This document shows positions 33,541 to 44,872 of a stretch of 45,339 nt of DNA, in pieces. Position 1 is the stretch's first letter, and the number at the start of each line of letters is the position of its first letter. This stretch comes from a virus, in IMG/VR virus record IMGVR_UViG_3300017782_000037, positions 1-45,339 of that record; one strand, 5' to 3'. The notes beneath the pieces are model-generated. The model made no database searches. It was not told where the DNA came from and saw only the letters and a list, made by a program, of their open reading frames with translations. A program made the translations under genes and the position numbers.

Positions 33541-35088
33541 ATGAGTTATAGAAATCCACAAATAATACAAGACAGGTCTGGCGAGATTTTAGCTAAAGGA
33601 ATTAGTCAAGCAACAGGTTCTATTGCTAAGGGAATACAAACTTTAGGAGCTAAACGGGAAGCTGAAAGAAAAAGAAAAATTGCAGAAGATAAGCAGTTCC
33701 GAAAAGATAGCATGAAAATAGCCAGAGAGAAGGCGGCGGATAGTAGTAAAACTAATAAAAATCTTGCAAAACTAAGCGGCAATATAGATGGACTTAAATA
33801 TACGCTTAAATATTATGGAGACATTAGTGGTGAGGCTAAAGTAAGGGGAGTACAGGGAACTTCAACTTTGGAAGATGAGAATACAATTACCTATGCTCAG
33901 GGAGAAATGGATAAATTAAATTCAGGCATAGAATTAACACTAGGATATGCGGGAACATCTAATATAGAAAATCCTTTAGAAGCGGGAAATGGACAGTATA
34001 TAAAAGAGGATGAAAATGGGAGTATTGCCGCTAATAGAGCTTTTCATTTTGGCCTTAAAAGCGCGGAAGGTTTTTCTATTGAATATCCTAAAAAAATAGT
34101 TGATGGTAAAGTTCAACAATATGTTAAAGCTACAGATTCCGATGGCAATTCCTACGAAAAAACTTGGGATGACTACACGGCAAGTTTAAGAGAGGGGGGC
34201 TACGTTGTAACATTTCCAAGCGTACAAGTGGAACTTATGGAAGAGCAGTCTGAAGCATTGTATGATAAAAAAGGTAATTTTTTAAATAATCTTACCATGG
34301 AGCAAGATGAAAAAACTATAATGGCAAACGGTTTTGAAAATAAAAAAGATTTTCAAGATAAATCAAAAGTTTCCGCTGTAAATGATAAGGGGGAAGAAAT
34401 TATTGAAAATAGGCAATACTTAAATAAATTAAGTATACAACAGGCTAGAGAAAGATTAACAGATACAACTTTTTCAAAAGTTACTTATGCAGCTGCAACT
34501 AATAAACAAGCTTTAAGTAGAGCATTAATTGATCTTAATATTTATGATTCAGTGGGGCCTATAGGAGCTGATCAGTGGTTGGCAGAAGAAATGACTGATG
34601 AAATGAAAAAGGAGGCTATTAAAAGAAGTACTAATAAAACGTGGGAAACCACACGTATTAAAGAAGATTCAGAAGGAAGGTATTACAGAGTTACTAGCTC
34701 TTATTCTCCTGAATCTCCTGATACTCCAAGTGCGGCAGAACAAACTCTTGCGGCTTATAATGAATTTTCTGCTAACATAACAGAGCAATTAGATGAATCT
34801 AATAAAGAAACCTTTGGAGATGCCGTGAAAAAAATTGTTAGCTTAGGAAGTACTTATGGTAAACACACTATAGAAGATGTTCAATATGGGCCTAACTCTC
34901 TTACTATTAAAACTAATACAGTTAAACAAGCAGGGTTACAAGGTAATACCTATGTTGAAATAGATATACCTTATAATGACACTGCTAGAATAAGAGAGCT
35001 AATAGTAAAAGCTGGATATAAAAAACTGGGGTATGCTGATGCTGAAGCTAAAAAAATTGTAAACAAATATAATGCACTCAATTTATAA
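33541..35088 (+). CDS. Putative internal virion protein, 515 residues
   Basis: The gene starts three bases after the previous stop. The N-terminal 80 residues are basic helices with repeated Lys/Arg/Glu (AKREAERKRKIAEDK). The rest is mixed alpha/beta, including YGDISGEAKVRGVQGTSTLE and a C-terminal VKAGYKKLGYADAEAKKIVN. No enzyme motif is recognised. Neighbours on both sides are internal virion proteins, so a role in the ejected core is likely. Confidence 0.5.
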   Translation: MSYRNPQIIQDRSGEILAKGISQATGSIAKGIQTLGAKREAERKRKIAEDKQFRKDSMKIAREKAADSSKTNKNLAKLSGNIDGLKYTLKYYGDISGEAKVRGVQGTSTLEDENTITYAQGEMDKLNSGIELTLGYAGTSNIENPLEAGNGQYIKEDENGSIAANRAFHFGLKSAEGFSIEYPKKIVDGKVQQYVKATDSDGNSYEKTWDDYTASLREGGYVVTFPSVQVELMEEQSEALYDKKGNFLNNLTMEQDEKTIMANGFENKKDFQDKSKVSAVNDKGEEIIENRQYLNKLSIQQARERLTDTTFSKVTYAAATNKQALSRALIDLNIYDSVGPIGADQWLAEEMTDEMKKEAIKRSTNKTWETTRIKEDSEGRYYRVTSSYSPESPDTPSAAEQTLAAYNEFSANITEQLDESNKETFGDAVKKIVSLGSTYGKHTIEDVQYGPNSLTIKTNTVKQAGLQGNTYVEIDIPYNDTARIRELIVKAGYKKLGYADAEAKKIVNKYNALNL

Positions 35089-35098
35089 AAATTAACTT

Positions 35099-38000
35099 AT
35101 GTATACATATATCATAGACAATAAAAAAGTAACATTTAAAAATTGGGACGAAGTCTCTTCCGCTTTAGATGAAGCAGAAAAAAATGGATTAACCGCTGAA
35201 TATGTTGATTATGAAGAAGGTTTGGACGGGCCTAAAACGGAGGAACAAACAAAAGCCGCCGAAGAAAAAAGTATTATACCAAAAGTTCCTTTTCTACCAG
35301 ATGCTGCAGAGAGTGCGGATGTAGTGTCGAAGACTCAAGCACAAGATACGGACTCACGATCGGAAGACTCTTCTTCGGGTTCACGATACATAAGATTTAA
35401 AAGCGGTACAATAATATACGAGGATGACTATGTACAAAACTATGCTGATACGGAAAATTATCCCAAGTCATTTGATGACTACGCTTTAAAATTCGGTGGC
35501 AAAGTTCAAAAGGTAGAAGAATCAGTTGTTGAGGGAGGTGAACTTGATCCCGTTTATATCAGCGCAGGACCTCAATCTTATGTTACTGAATTAGAAGGAC
35601 TAAACGAATTTGGAGAAATTACAGACGGTCAAGTAACGATAGATTATGATAGCTTAGCAAAAGAAAACGGTTTTGAAAGTGCAGCGGAGGCTTATGCAGA
35701 AACCGAGCCAAAAAGAGAAATGCTAAATGTATTTGAACCTAATAATGTAATTACCGATAGAAAAGGTAATGTAACCACTAGATTCAAATATGTAGAATAT
35801 GAGGATGATACACCTGAAAAGAAAAAATATTTACGCGAACAGAAAGAAGCTACAGACTATGCAGTAAGATTAGCTCTTAACAATACCAAATTTTCTACAA
35901 ATGATATTACTGATGTAAACACCTTTAATAAAGAAGTTTTTAATCCTGAGTATCTTTCAGAGCAGGCTAAATATTTGGAAAAAGCACTGCCCCAACTTAA
36001 TTTATATCAAGCAGAGCTTGCAGCTTCTAATTATAATAATGCTAAGTTGCAACTGCTAAAAAATAAAGAGCTAGACGAGAGTGAAGAAGCTATTAATATT
36101 CTGCAAGAAGATAAGAAGTATACAGCAGTTATGAATCTTTATGAGTCTGAAGCTCTTAATAATTTACCTAAAGCCGGAAAAGAATTAGGTGTTGCGAAAA
36201 ATAAACTTGAAGAAGCAAAAACTAATTTAAAAACAATTGATCCTAACGCGAGGGCTATTGATTATACTACGCAAGTAAGAAAAATTAACGACTATAAAGA
36301 ACAATTACAAAAAGCTATTGAGGCTTACAGTAATCAAACGCCTTTTGATTATGATAGTGAGGGTAACTTTAAATTAAAAGATCCAGAGGCTCCTATTATA
36401 ACAGATCTTGATTATAACATATTAACTCCTCAGGAAGTAGAAATTGCTAAAAGTAACGGGCAAACTCTTCTTATTGAAAATGAAAGATATAAATATAATT
36501 TAGATAGAGCTTCGCAATGGAATGATCGTGAAACTATAAAAAACAATTTTCTTTTAACTAGCATTGATAATAATAAATACACTGCAAAAGGCGAAGAAAT
36601 TTATTATATTAAAACTACATCACCATTATCAGATCCTCAGTTAGCCGGATTTGCAGATACACTTGAAGAAGATTCACCTACTAATTTGGAATACCTGGGT
36701 TACACTAAGTCCGGAGAACGTTTTTCAAAACGGCGTAAAAAAGATGGAGAGTATAGAGCTTATACGCTTAGAGAAATATCTAATGCTATCAATGAAGGAG
36801 ATTGGAGTATAGATAGAATTAAATTTAAAGATGGCAAGCCTGAAGGCTTTAACACCGATAGGGACTTTTCTAGATTTAGTATGGATTATGCTGACACAAA
36901 AATGATGCTTCCTATAGTTACTGATATGTACGTGCTAGGACTGGATCCTGGTACACAAGGTGAAGATACTGGCATAAATATGGCTGGAGCTTTTACTGAT
37001 GAACTATTAGAAAATTCTTGGGGTTTATTTGGAGATGGATTGGAAACTACAAGAGAAAAGAAAGATGCTCAAAGATTTACACTTGAAAAAATAGGGTTGC
37101 CAGAAACGGAGTCAATGAAAAAATCTTTTGAAAGAGGATTTATGATGAGACTTAGCGAGAGTGCAGGGGCATTCGTACCTGTTTTAGGGGAATTTAGTGT
37201 TGCTACCGCTTTAACAGGAGGAGTTGGTAATGTATTAGGAACTGGTAGGTTTATAAAAACAGCATTTTCAGGAGGTAAAAATTTAGGTAAAGCGGCGCAG
37301 GGTGCTTGGAAATCTAGCTATTGGGGTAGAAATCCTAGAGCCGCTAAATTTGCCGCTCACATGCTAAAATTTGGTGAAGAGGAAATAAAGTTTTCAATGG
37401 TAGCCCGGGGCGAGAACACTCTTGGCTCAGGTGGTGCTTTTTACTTAGGCGGTTTACTAACGCAAAGACTTGTTCCATTTAGATTTAATAGAAAATATAA
37501 TTGGGCTAATTTTGGTAATAAAGTCTTAGAAAAGGTTGTTCTAACCGGAGTGGGAGGGGCTAGTTCTTCAGAACTTTCTCATTTATCAGAAGCTTTTTAT
37601 AAAGAATTCACAGGAGATAAATCTCTTAAAACTTCTATGGACGAATTTTGGGGGGACGAGGCAGAAACTATGACTAGATGGTCTATTAACTTAATGCAAT
37701 TTTCGTTTTTAGGCGGTACTAAAATGAAAAAATGGGATTGGGTAGCTGAGTCAACTGTTCAAAAGCTTAACAATAAATATATTAAGCAAAGAAATAAAGC
37801 TTTAAGTGAGGGTAAAGATGTTGAAAAACTAAACCAAAAAATATACGAAACGGATAAAATTTTAGAATTAGGTAAAACTGAAGTTCAAAAATCTGATGTG
37901 ATGGCGTTGCAAGAGGAAATTAATAAAATTGAAAAAGACGTAAATTCAGGTAAACTAAGTTATTCAGAGCGCCAAGACGCTATGAACAGAAGAATTGCTA

Positions 38001-41000
38001 ATGAAAAGCAAATAGAAAAACTTCAGACAGAATTTAAAAATAAGCAACCATATTTTAAAAAGGAATTTGGAGTAAATCTTGTATTTGGAGAAGTTCCGGG
38101 TTCCAGAGGTGAGCTGAGCCCAGATGGCAAAACCCTTACTATAGATAAAAATAAATTAAGCGAGGGTGTATTACAGCATGAGATGGGACATTGGGCTATG
38201 ATAATGTCAGGCCGAAAAAATGGGTTAGTTGATAAAATGTATGAATCTATTTATAGCAGAGTTGAGGATGCTATTAAAGCTACTCAACTTAGAGGGGATC
38301 TACAATTAGCAGAAACTAATGATGCTCAAGGCAATCCTCGTAAAACAAGTACCTTGCAACAAGTATTGGAGGCTAAATATGGTAAAAACAATAAAGTTCT
38401 TAAAGAAGAATTTATAATGTTTTCTATAGAGTTTATGAAAAATAATAAATCTTTTTCTAACGCTTTACTAAATAGAGGTGTAATTCAGTCTGTATATAAA
38501 GATTTAGCTGTGTTTGCTAATAATAAAGGTATTAATTTTGGTAAAAAACCTATTAACCTAAATAATGGAAGTAAAGATAATAGAGCTGATGCCGTAATAG
38601 ACTTATTATACAAAATGGCTAATGCTAAGGGGCAAGGATATAAAGAAAACGTAAAAGCTTTAGGTGGAGTTGCGGTAGATAAAAATGGAGTGTATAGCAC
38701 GGCTTCAGGAGAGAAGCTTTTGGATCAAAAGCAATTAAAATCTCGTGAAATACAAGAAGAGCAAAGCCCGGAATATAGAAAGTTAAAAGCAAAAAGGGAC
38801 GCTAATAATCAGAAAATTATAGATTTTTACGAAGAAAATAAAACCACACAATCTCGTGAAACTCTAGCGGAGGATTTAAATTTTCAATTTTTAGATCATG
38901 TTAAATTCCATGCTCGTAAAGCTCTTACTTTAGCTAATCAAGGTAAATTTCCTACTGAGTCTGAAATATACGAAGCAGCAACCGCTTATATATACGGGCT
39001 TCCTACAATGGGCCAGCCCGGAGGTAAAACTTTAGCAGAAAAAGCTATCATGCCTTTTTTTAGAGGGCAAGATATAATAGCCGCTATTAAAAGAGATAAC
39101 CTTTCTGTAGAGCAAACTATTGGTTTACTAAAACAAGGTAGTATCCCTACTGGAGCGAAGACTTATGAGGATGCGGCTAAGGATCTTCACAATATGGCAA
39201 CAGGTAAAAAACCGGAAGCTAGTATAATTACCTATGTTAATAATGCTATTAAAGTTCAGCTTTTACCTGATGTTATAAAAAATAAGATACAGGAAGATCA
39301 ATATGTAACTACTGCAGACACTCAGCAGTTGGAATATTTTGCTGAACAAATGAGTGAATACGGAGAAGGGGAAGTGTTTTCAGAAAAAGATGTCAAAGAC
39401 TTTAAAGAAGCTGCTACGGTTGATAAAAAAGATGAGGGTTACGATGGATCCGGAGCTGCTAAGCGTAGAACCCGTGATTCTGCAATGAACATACTTAATA
39501 TTAAACCTGAGACGCGAAAGAAGGTTAAAGATATAGTAGTAGATAAAATTGAAAACGAGCCAATAGAAGGCTTAGATGCTTTTAGTGTGGGCACTATAAA
39601 CTTTGGAAAAGGAAAAGTGTTTGATATAGAAGTGCCTACCGAACCTAATCGAGCTAACGCGTTCGGTCCTGATGGTGTTAAAATAGAATTTAAAGGCATA
39701 AGAAAACCAGCAGATATATTTGAAAAGCTTTTAAAAATTATAAAAAAGGATCTTACTAACGATATAATAGATCAAACTAAAACCCCTGAGCAAGTAGCAG
39801 AAGCTAAGGCTGAGATGGAAAGAATTTTAAATTTAAAATTTAAAAGAGATGTTGGTTATGAAAAAGAACCTACTAGATTATTTAGAGTTGGGTTAGAAAG
39901 AAAAGCAGAAGCTGATTTGTATCAAGACATAAGGGCTGAGATGGGAGAAGTAGGGTCTGAAGCGAATCTTAGATGGCTAGCTAAGGCTAGAGCCTTAATG
40001 GATAACTACATTGATTTAAGCCAAATAACAAAACGATTTGATTTAGATGTACTCTACGAAAAAGTATACAAGCTAGATGCACAAGGCGAACCAGTATTAA
40101 ATGCTAAAGGTCAAAAAGTGCAAGCAAGAAGTGGTGAGCGTGCTTCAGGAAATTTACTATTTAAAAAGAGAGCTATATCAGCAAAAGAATATTTTGATTA
40201 TTTTAAAGACAACGTCGTTAGGCAAGAATCTTTAGCTAAAGCATTAGCTAGAGAATTTGCGTTTGATCAAATAGTGGATGTTCTTAAATCTGATACAATT
40301 AAAAAAATTGCTCTTAAGGAAGGCCAAGAAATTACTACTATTGACATGGAAAAAGGATCTGAAATTTTCAGGGAAGACATGTTCAAACATATTAGAAGAG
40401 GCAGCAATATAGAAAAACTTTATAGTAAAGAAATTCTAGCTAGCGCAGAAGAAAGGCAAATATCCGAAAAAGACTTTAAGAAAGGACTTAGAGATTCTAT
40501 TTTGCAACTTAATAATGCAGGTTGGGAATCCCTAGATTATGTACAAAAAAGTTTTATTAATGATGTTATTCGTGCAGAAATGGTAGGAGAAGTTGCTAAT
40601 CTACGTGCTACTTTAAAGAAAGACGCACAAGATAGGCTAATTAAAGATAAAGATAAAGTTGATAATCATTTTGAAAATTTAAATAAAGAAGAATTTGAAA
40701 AAAGACAGAAAGGTGTTATGTATGGAATTAAAACACTTTTTGGGGAAATATTTAATGAAACATTAAATAAAGTTGCTAAAAGTCGCGGAGGCAATATTTC
40801 TACTGGAGAATTTTTAAATTCTAGAATTTTAGGTGCAAATGATATAAAAGTAGGTTTAAATTTAGGTCTTAAAAATTTATATGAAATTGAAGGAAGAGAG
40901 GGAAAAAATTATGGAATTAAAAATGCTGATGAATTATATAAATCATCTAGCAAATCCGATGCTGCAGAATATTTTGAGCCTGGAACATTAGAAAACTTAA

Positions 41001-44000
41001 AAACTAATACAGAGCTTAATAATTTATTAAACGATGCCAACACCAAAATAAAGGAAGCCGATAAACTAGCTAAAACTTGGTATGAAAAATCCGGAATGAA
41101 GTATGAAGTTTCTAAAGTAACTTTGGACCAAAACTCTGAAGTAGCGAGAACTGAATTATTCCGTGAGTCAGATAAACTTAGAATAGAACAGCCTAAGTTA
41201 TCTACCTCAGAACACGCTAACATTCTTTTTAAAAGGATGACAGCAAAAATTGGTAAAGAAGGTGTTAACGCATTAATAGCGGAAAGCAACGCATTACAAG
41301 CCACTCAAAAAGCGGTATTATATACTATGGGCTTATTAGGAGAAAATGTAAAAGGCAAAAAAGGAAATGATGCAATAAAAACCATGCTTTACATGATGTC
41401 GGAAAATAATCTGCAGGGTTCAAGAAAAATGGCCCCTGAGATATGGTATGATTTTAATACTATTTATGAAGCCAGCAGTCGTAATAAACAAGGAAAAATT
41501 ACTAAAAAAACTATTAATAAAATTGACAAACCTATAGGTAACGAACATCTGTTACCTAGAGCTGCTTATTGGAGAAAAGTGTTCCAAGCATATAACAGTA
41601 AAAAACTTACAGATAACTCCGTGTTAGATGCTTTAGTAGGTGGGTACGAAAGTATGATAGGTAAAAAGGAGTTTCAAAATTTATCGGATGCTCTTACAAT
41701 ACCTAATACATGGACAGGCAAAACTTTAATAAAAGATGCCCCGGTGCCTTTTTTAGGTAAATTACTAATAGCTACTACTCCTGGTAAAAGTTTAAATAAA
41801 GCCGCTTGGAAAAGAGTATTAGGTGATAATGGCGGTATAAATATGAGAGATCTTAATAGATTAAATAATATAAGAAAACTTGATGGAACCACCGCTTTAC
41901 AGCAATGGGGTAGGGATTTGATAGCTAATTTTGAAAGTAGCTTAGTTAAGCAATCTATAGATGCCGCTATTTCTAACAAACTTTTAGCTAAAAACTTGGG
42001 ATTGCCAGAAGGCGCTAATGGAAAACAAATACTTGAAGCGCTTAGTCCATCATTTAAATCCAAAGAAATTCAGAAGCAAGGAGAAAGCTACAAAGAGTAT
42101 AAAGAAAGAAAACAAACCCCTAAAGGTAAGCTATTAGAAAAAGAGTTAGCCGCTATGATAGAAAGAAAAGGAGGTGCTTCTGCAGAAGCTACAGTATCTG
42201 ATTCAAAAGCTTTTATGGAAGGTAAAAAAAGGTGGGATGATTTATTTATTCCTTCTAATTCTATGGATTTTCGAGATTTTCTTTACAAAGGTTATGGCAA
42301 AGGTAAACAAGGAGATGCTGATATGGCATTTATGGAAAAGCATGTTTTAAGGCCCCTAACCCGAGCTGAAAATGCGCTTAGTGTTTATAGAATGAAATTA
42401 GCTGAAGACTATGCAGCTTTAGAAGCTCAAATTAAAGCAATGGGTGAAACTAACCCAGAAAAAGAAGCAGCAAAGCGAGTTGAAAAACTTGGTTACAATA
42501 TTGATCAAGCAGTGCGTGTGTATATATGGCAATCGTTAAATATGGATATACCGGGAATATCATTAGCTGAAAAAGCTCAGTTAACGGGTGCGGTAGTGTC
42601 TTCTCCAAAATTAAGAGCCTATGCAAAAGGAATAATGGATATAACTAAAACTAAAGAAAAATATCCTGAACCTAGCGCTAACTGGTTTAGAAGTAATGTA
42701 CAATATGATTTATTCACACACGCAACAGATGGTGTACGTGCGGATTTCTTATATGAATGGCAAGAGAATGTTGATGCCATGTTTACTAAAGAAAATTTAA
42801 ATAAATTAGAATCTAGATTTGGTAGTAAGTATAGATATAACTTAGAACAAATGCTTACGCGTATAGCAAAAGGAAAGTCAAGACCGGAAAGTACTAATGA
42901 TTCTTTTAATACTACTCTTAATTATATTAATGGGTCAGTTGCAACTATTATGTTTTTAAACATGAGATCCGCTGCTCTGCAAACTATATCTGCGGCTAAC
43001 TATGTAAATTGGACAGACAACAACCCTATAGAAATAGCTAAAGTTATAAGCAAAAACCCTAAACTTTTTATACAAACAGCTAAAAAAATATGGTCTTCCG
43101 ATGCATTACGCGATAGACGTACCGGATTAAAAATTAATGTTCAGGAAGCTGAAATGGCTAAAGCTATGAAGCAAGGAGGAAGAACTGCCGCGCAAGAAAT
43201 ATGGGATCAAATGATCAAAATAGGATTTAAGCCTACACAGATGGCGGATAGTTTTGCTATTGTTATGGGTGGAACACCTTTCTATATGAACAGAATGAAA
43301 ACGTATGAGAAAGAAGGTTTGAGTAAGAATGAAGCCGCTGACAAAGCTTGGGAAGATTTTCTAGACAAAACACAAGAAGGACAGCAATCGTCTCAAATGG
43401 ATCGTATAAGCAATATACAGACAGGTTTAATGGGAAGATTGGTTTTTTCATTTAATAATACCCCCTTCCAAATGTCTAGACTACAAAAGAAAGCGTTTTT
43501 GGATTTAAAAAATAATAGAGGAGACAAGAAAACTAATGTATCTAGAATGGCATATTATGGTCTTGTACAATCTTCATTATTTTATGGCTTACAGCAAGCA
43601 TTTTATAGTACTGTAATGACCGATGACGAAGAATTAAGTGAAAAAGAAAAAGCTGAAAAGTACACTATGTACGAAAAGCGAGTAGATAAACTAGGTAGAA
43701 GTGTGTGGCAAGGTATATTAACAGGGTCAGGATTACCAGGCAAGCTTAGCGTAATGGGATATAATACCGCATTAGAGGCGGTTACTCAATATAAAAAAGG
43801 ATATCAAGGATCTGATTTTTTCCCTATATTGTCTCAAATATTGTCTGTATCCCCTACGCTTGGAAGTAAAGTAAATAGATTAGGTAGAAACTGGAAAAGC
43901 CTTATCATGGCTGAAAAAACAAAAAAAGGCATAAAATTTGGAAATACATTTAATACTTTAGATCCTCGTAACCCTAATAATAAAGCTTACATATCTATGA

Positions 44001-44584
44001 TTGGTACAATTACTAATATACCTTTAGATCGTATTGTGCAAAAAATGGAAAATTTATCGAATGCTTTTGATGCACAAAATGAGTTATGGCAACGTGCTGC
44101 AATGCTTATGGGAACTCCTAAATATCAATTACAAACTAAAGAGCAAAACGACAGAGACAGACAGAACAAACTAGATACTTTTTACTTGAATAATACTTCT
44201 AAAGGGCAAAGGGATATTGATGCTATTGAAAGCTTAAATATTAAAGAACAAAAAGATTTTATGAAAGCTTTAGGGGGAACTAAAGAATGGATTAAAACAC
44301 TAGACACCCAATCTGAGCGCACAAGTACTTTGTTATATTTAGCAAAAGAAGCGGGTATTGATATTGAAAAGCAATATGAAAAATACGAATATAAAGAAAT
44401 AGAAAGAAGCGAAGAATACAAAGAAATACAAAAATGGGGAAGAGACAAGCAAATAGATTGGATAAAAGCCAATGGCATTAATCCAGATGCAATGAAATTT
44501 GTTAGAAAAAGTGAAGCTGATAGAATATATATAATACAAGAATTAATGAAAAATAATAAAAACAAACAAAACTCTTTAAAATAA
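35099..44584 (+). CDS. Giant internal virion protein (3161 residues) with an HExxH site
   Basis: One open frame of 3161 residues. Residues 1-600 are acidic; HEMGH at 1027-1031 (after SEGVLQ) is a zinc-peptidase motif; a Gly/Ala-rich hydrophobic segment (VPVLGEFSVATALTGGVGNV) lies near 700. The middle is long charged helix. The last 700 residues (MRSAALQTISAANYVNWTDN, RLVFSFNNTPFQMSRLQKKA) match a region common in very large internal proteins of marine phages, often annotated as large polyvalent protein-associated. It is probably packaged and ejected, and may cut wall or host proteins. No DxDGD-type RNA polymerase motif was found. Confidence 0.75.
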   Translation: MYTYIIDNKKVTFKNWDEVSSALDEAEKNGLTAEYVDYEEGLDGPKTEEQTKAAEEKSIIPKVPFLPDAAESADVVSKTQAQDTDSRSEDSSSGSRYIRFKSGTIIYEDDYVQNYADTENYPKSFDDYALKFGGKVQKVEESVVEGGELDPVYISAGPQSYVTELEGLNEFGEITDGQVTIDYDSLAKENGFESAAEAYAETEPKREMLNVFEPNNVITDRKGNVTTRFKYVEYEDDTPEKKKYLREQKEATDYAVRLALNNTKFSTNDITDVNTFNKEVFNPEYLSEQAKYLEKALPQLNLYQAELAASNYNNAKLQLLKNKELDESEEAINILQEDKKYTAVMNLYESEALNNLPKAGKELGVAKNKLEEAKTNLKTIDPNARAIDYTTQVRKINDYKEQLQKAIEAYSNQTPFDYDSEGNFKLKDPEAPIITDLDYNILTPQEVEIAKSNGQTLLIENERYKYNLDRASQWNDRETIKNNFLLTSIDNNKYTAKGEEIYYIKTTSPLSDPQLAGFADTLEEDSPTNLEYLGYTKSGERFSKRRKKDGEYRAYTLREISNAINEGDWSIDRIKFKDGKPEGFNTDRDFSRFSMDYADTKMMLPIVTDMYVLGLDPGTQGEDTGINMAGAFTDELLENSWGLFGDGLETTREKKDAQRFTLEKIGLPETESMKKSFERGFMMRLSESAGAFVPVLGEFSVATALTGGVGNVLGTGRFIKTAFSGGKNLGKAAQGAWKSSYWGRNPRAAKFAAHMLKFGEEEIKFSMVARGENTLGSGGAFYLGGLLTQRLVPFRFNRKYNWANFGNKVLEKVVLTGVGGASSSELSHLSEAFYKEFTGDKSLKTSMDEFWGDEAETMTRWSINLMQFSFLGGTKMKKWDWVAESTVQKLNNKYIKQRNKALSEGKDVEKLNQKIYETDKILELGKTEVQKSDVMALQEEINKIEKDVNSGKLSYSERQDAMNRRIANEKQIEKLQTEFKNKQPYFKKEFGVNLVFGEVPGSRGELSPDGKTLTIDKNKLSEGVLQHEMGHWAMIMSGRKNGLVDKMYESIYSRVEDAIKATQLRGDLQLAETNDAQGNPRKTSTLQQVLEAKYGKNNKVLKEEFIMFSIEFMKNNKSFSNALLNRGVIQSVYKDLAVFANNKGINFGKKPINLNNGSKDNRADAVIDLLYKMANAKGQGYKENVKALGGVAVDKNGVYSTASGEKLLDQKQLKSREIQEEQSPEYRKLKAKRDANNQKIIDFYEENKTTQSRETLAEDLNFQFLDHVKFHARKALTLANQGKFPTESEIYEAATAYIYGLPTMGQPGGKTLAEKAIMPFFRGQDIIAAIKRDNLSVEQTIGLLKQGSIPTGAKTYEDAAKDLHNMATGKKPEASIITYVNNAIKVQLLPDVIKNKIQEDQYVTTADTQQLEYFAEQMSEYGEGEVFSEKDVKDFKEAATVDKKDEGYDGSGAAKRRTRDSAMNILNIKPETRKKVKDIVVDKIENEPIEGLDAFSVGTINFGKGKVFDIEVPTEPNRANAFGPDGVKIEFKGIRKPADIFEKLLKIIKKDLTNDIIDQTKTPEQVAEAKAEMERILNLKFKRDVGYEKEPTRLFRVGLERKAEADLYQDIRAEMGEVGSEANLRWLAKARALMDNYIDLSQITKRFDLDVLYEKVYKLDAQGEPVLNAKGQKVQARSGERASGNLLFKKRAISAKEYFDYFKDNVVRQESLAKALAREFAFDQIVDVLKSDTIKKIALKEGQEITTIDMEKGSEIFREDMFKHIRRGSNIEKLYSKEILASAEERQISEKDFKKGLRDSILQLNNAGWESLDYVQKSFINDVIRAEMVGEVANLRATLKKDAQDRLIKDKDKVDNHFENLNKEEFEKRQKGVMYGIKTLFGEIFNETLNKVAKSRGGNISTGEFLNSRILGANDIKVGLNLGLKNLYEIEGREGKNYGIKNADELYKSSSKSDAAEYFEPGTLENLKTNTELNNLLNDANTKIKEADKLAKTWYEKSGMKYEVSKVTLDQNSEVARTELFRESDKLRIEQPKLSTSEHANILFKRMTAKIGKEGVNALIAESNALQATQKAVLYTMGLLGENVKGKKGNDAIKTMLYMMSENNLQGSRKMAPEIWYDFNTIYEASSRNKQGKITKKTINKIDKPIGNEHLLPRAAYWRKVFQAYNSKKLTDNSVLDALVGGYESMIGKKEFQNLSDALTIPNTWTGKTLIKDAPVPFLGKLLIATTPGKSLNKAAWKRVLGDNGGINMRDLNRLNNIRKLDGTTALQQWGRDLIANFESSLVKQSIDAAISNKLLAKNLGLPEGANGKQILEALSPSFKSKEIQKQGESYKEYKERKQTPKGKLLEKELAAMIERKGGASAEATVSDSKAFMEGKKRWDDLFIPSNSMDFRDFLYKGYGKGKQGDADMAFMEKHVLRPLTRAENALSVYRMKLAEDYAALEAQIKAMGETNPEKEAAKRVEKLGYNIDQAVRVYIWQSLNMDIPGISLAEKAQLTGAVVSSPKLRAYAKGIMDITKTKEKYPEPSANWFRSNVQYDLFTHATDGVRADFLYEWQENVDAMFTKENLNKLESRFGSKYRYNLEQMLTRIAKGKSRPESTNDSFNTTLNYINGSVATIMFLNMRSAALQTISAANYVNWTDNNPIEIAKVISKNPKLFIQTAKKIWSSDALRDRRTGLKINVQEAEMAKAMKQGGRTAAQEIWDQMIKIGFKPTQMADSFAIVMGGTPFYMNRMKTYEKEGLSKNEAADKAWEDFLDKTQEGQQSSQMDRISNIQTGLMGRLVFSFNNTPFQMSRLQKKAFLDLKNNRGDKKTNVSRMAYYGLVQSSLFYGLQQAFYSTVMTDDEELSEKEKAEKYTMYEKRVDKLGRSVWQGILTGSGLPGKLSVMGYNTALEAVTQYKKGYQGSDFFPILSQILSVSPTLGSKVNRLGRNWKSLIMAEKTKKGIKFGNTFNTLDPRNPNNKAYISMIGTITNIPLDRIVQKMENLSNAFDAQNELWQRAAMLMGTPKYQLQTKEQNDRDRQNKLDTFYLNNTSKGQRDIDAIESLNIKEQKDFMKALGGTKEWIKTLDTQSERTSTLLYLAKEAGIDIEKQYEKYEYKEIERSEEYKEIQKWGRDKQIDWIKANGINPDAMKFVRKSEADRIYIIQELMKNNKNKQNSLK

Positions 44585-44591
44585 AATCCTT

Positions 44592-44870
44592 ATGAACTTA
44601 AGTGAAAAGACACAAATAACCTTAGATTTAAAAACAATAGGGATAGTTATCGGAGGAGCTATTTCTTTAGCAACGTTATATTTTACATTACAAAAAGATA
44701 TAGAGCTTGCTAAGGAATTACCAAAGCCTGCTATTACGAGAACAGAATATGATCTTAAAGATCAATTAATTCGAGAAACAATTATGAATACTCAGGATAA
44801 GGTTAAAGAAAATAGTGATAAATTAGATAAAATAGATGAAAAGCTGTATGAAATAATTGAAAAAAAATAG
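44592..44870 (+). CDS. Small single-pass membrane protein with coiled coil
   Basis: The 92-residue protein has one clear membrane segment at about residues 16-34 (IGIVIGGAISLATLYFTL), then ELPKPAITRTEYDLKDQL and a heptad-rich C-terminal helix (KVKENSDKLDKIDEKLYEI). The pattern (short N-terminus, TM helix, Pro-rich turn, coiled coil) is seen in several marine phages. A spanin-like or holin-accessory role is possible but not shown. Confidence 0.6.
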   Translation: MNLSEKTQITLDLKTIGIVIGGAISLATLYFTLQKDIELAKELPKPAITRTEYDLKDQLIRETIMNTQDKVKENSDKLDKIDEKLYEIIEKK

Positions 44871-44872
44871 CC

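Noticed and set aside
41674-42063. 129-codon minus-strand frame in the giant gene
   Set aside because: Antisense to a continuous coding frame with conserved protein sequence; no promoter-like element nearby.
35099-44584. The giant protein as a virion RNA polymerase of crAss type
   Set aside because: A scan of the translated sequence shows no DxDxD or DFDGD-type catalytic motif, and its conserved C-terminal block is that of other large internal proteins.
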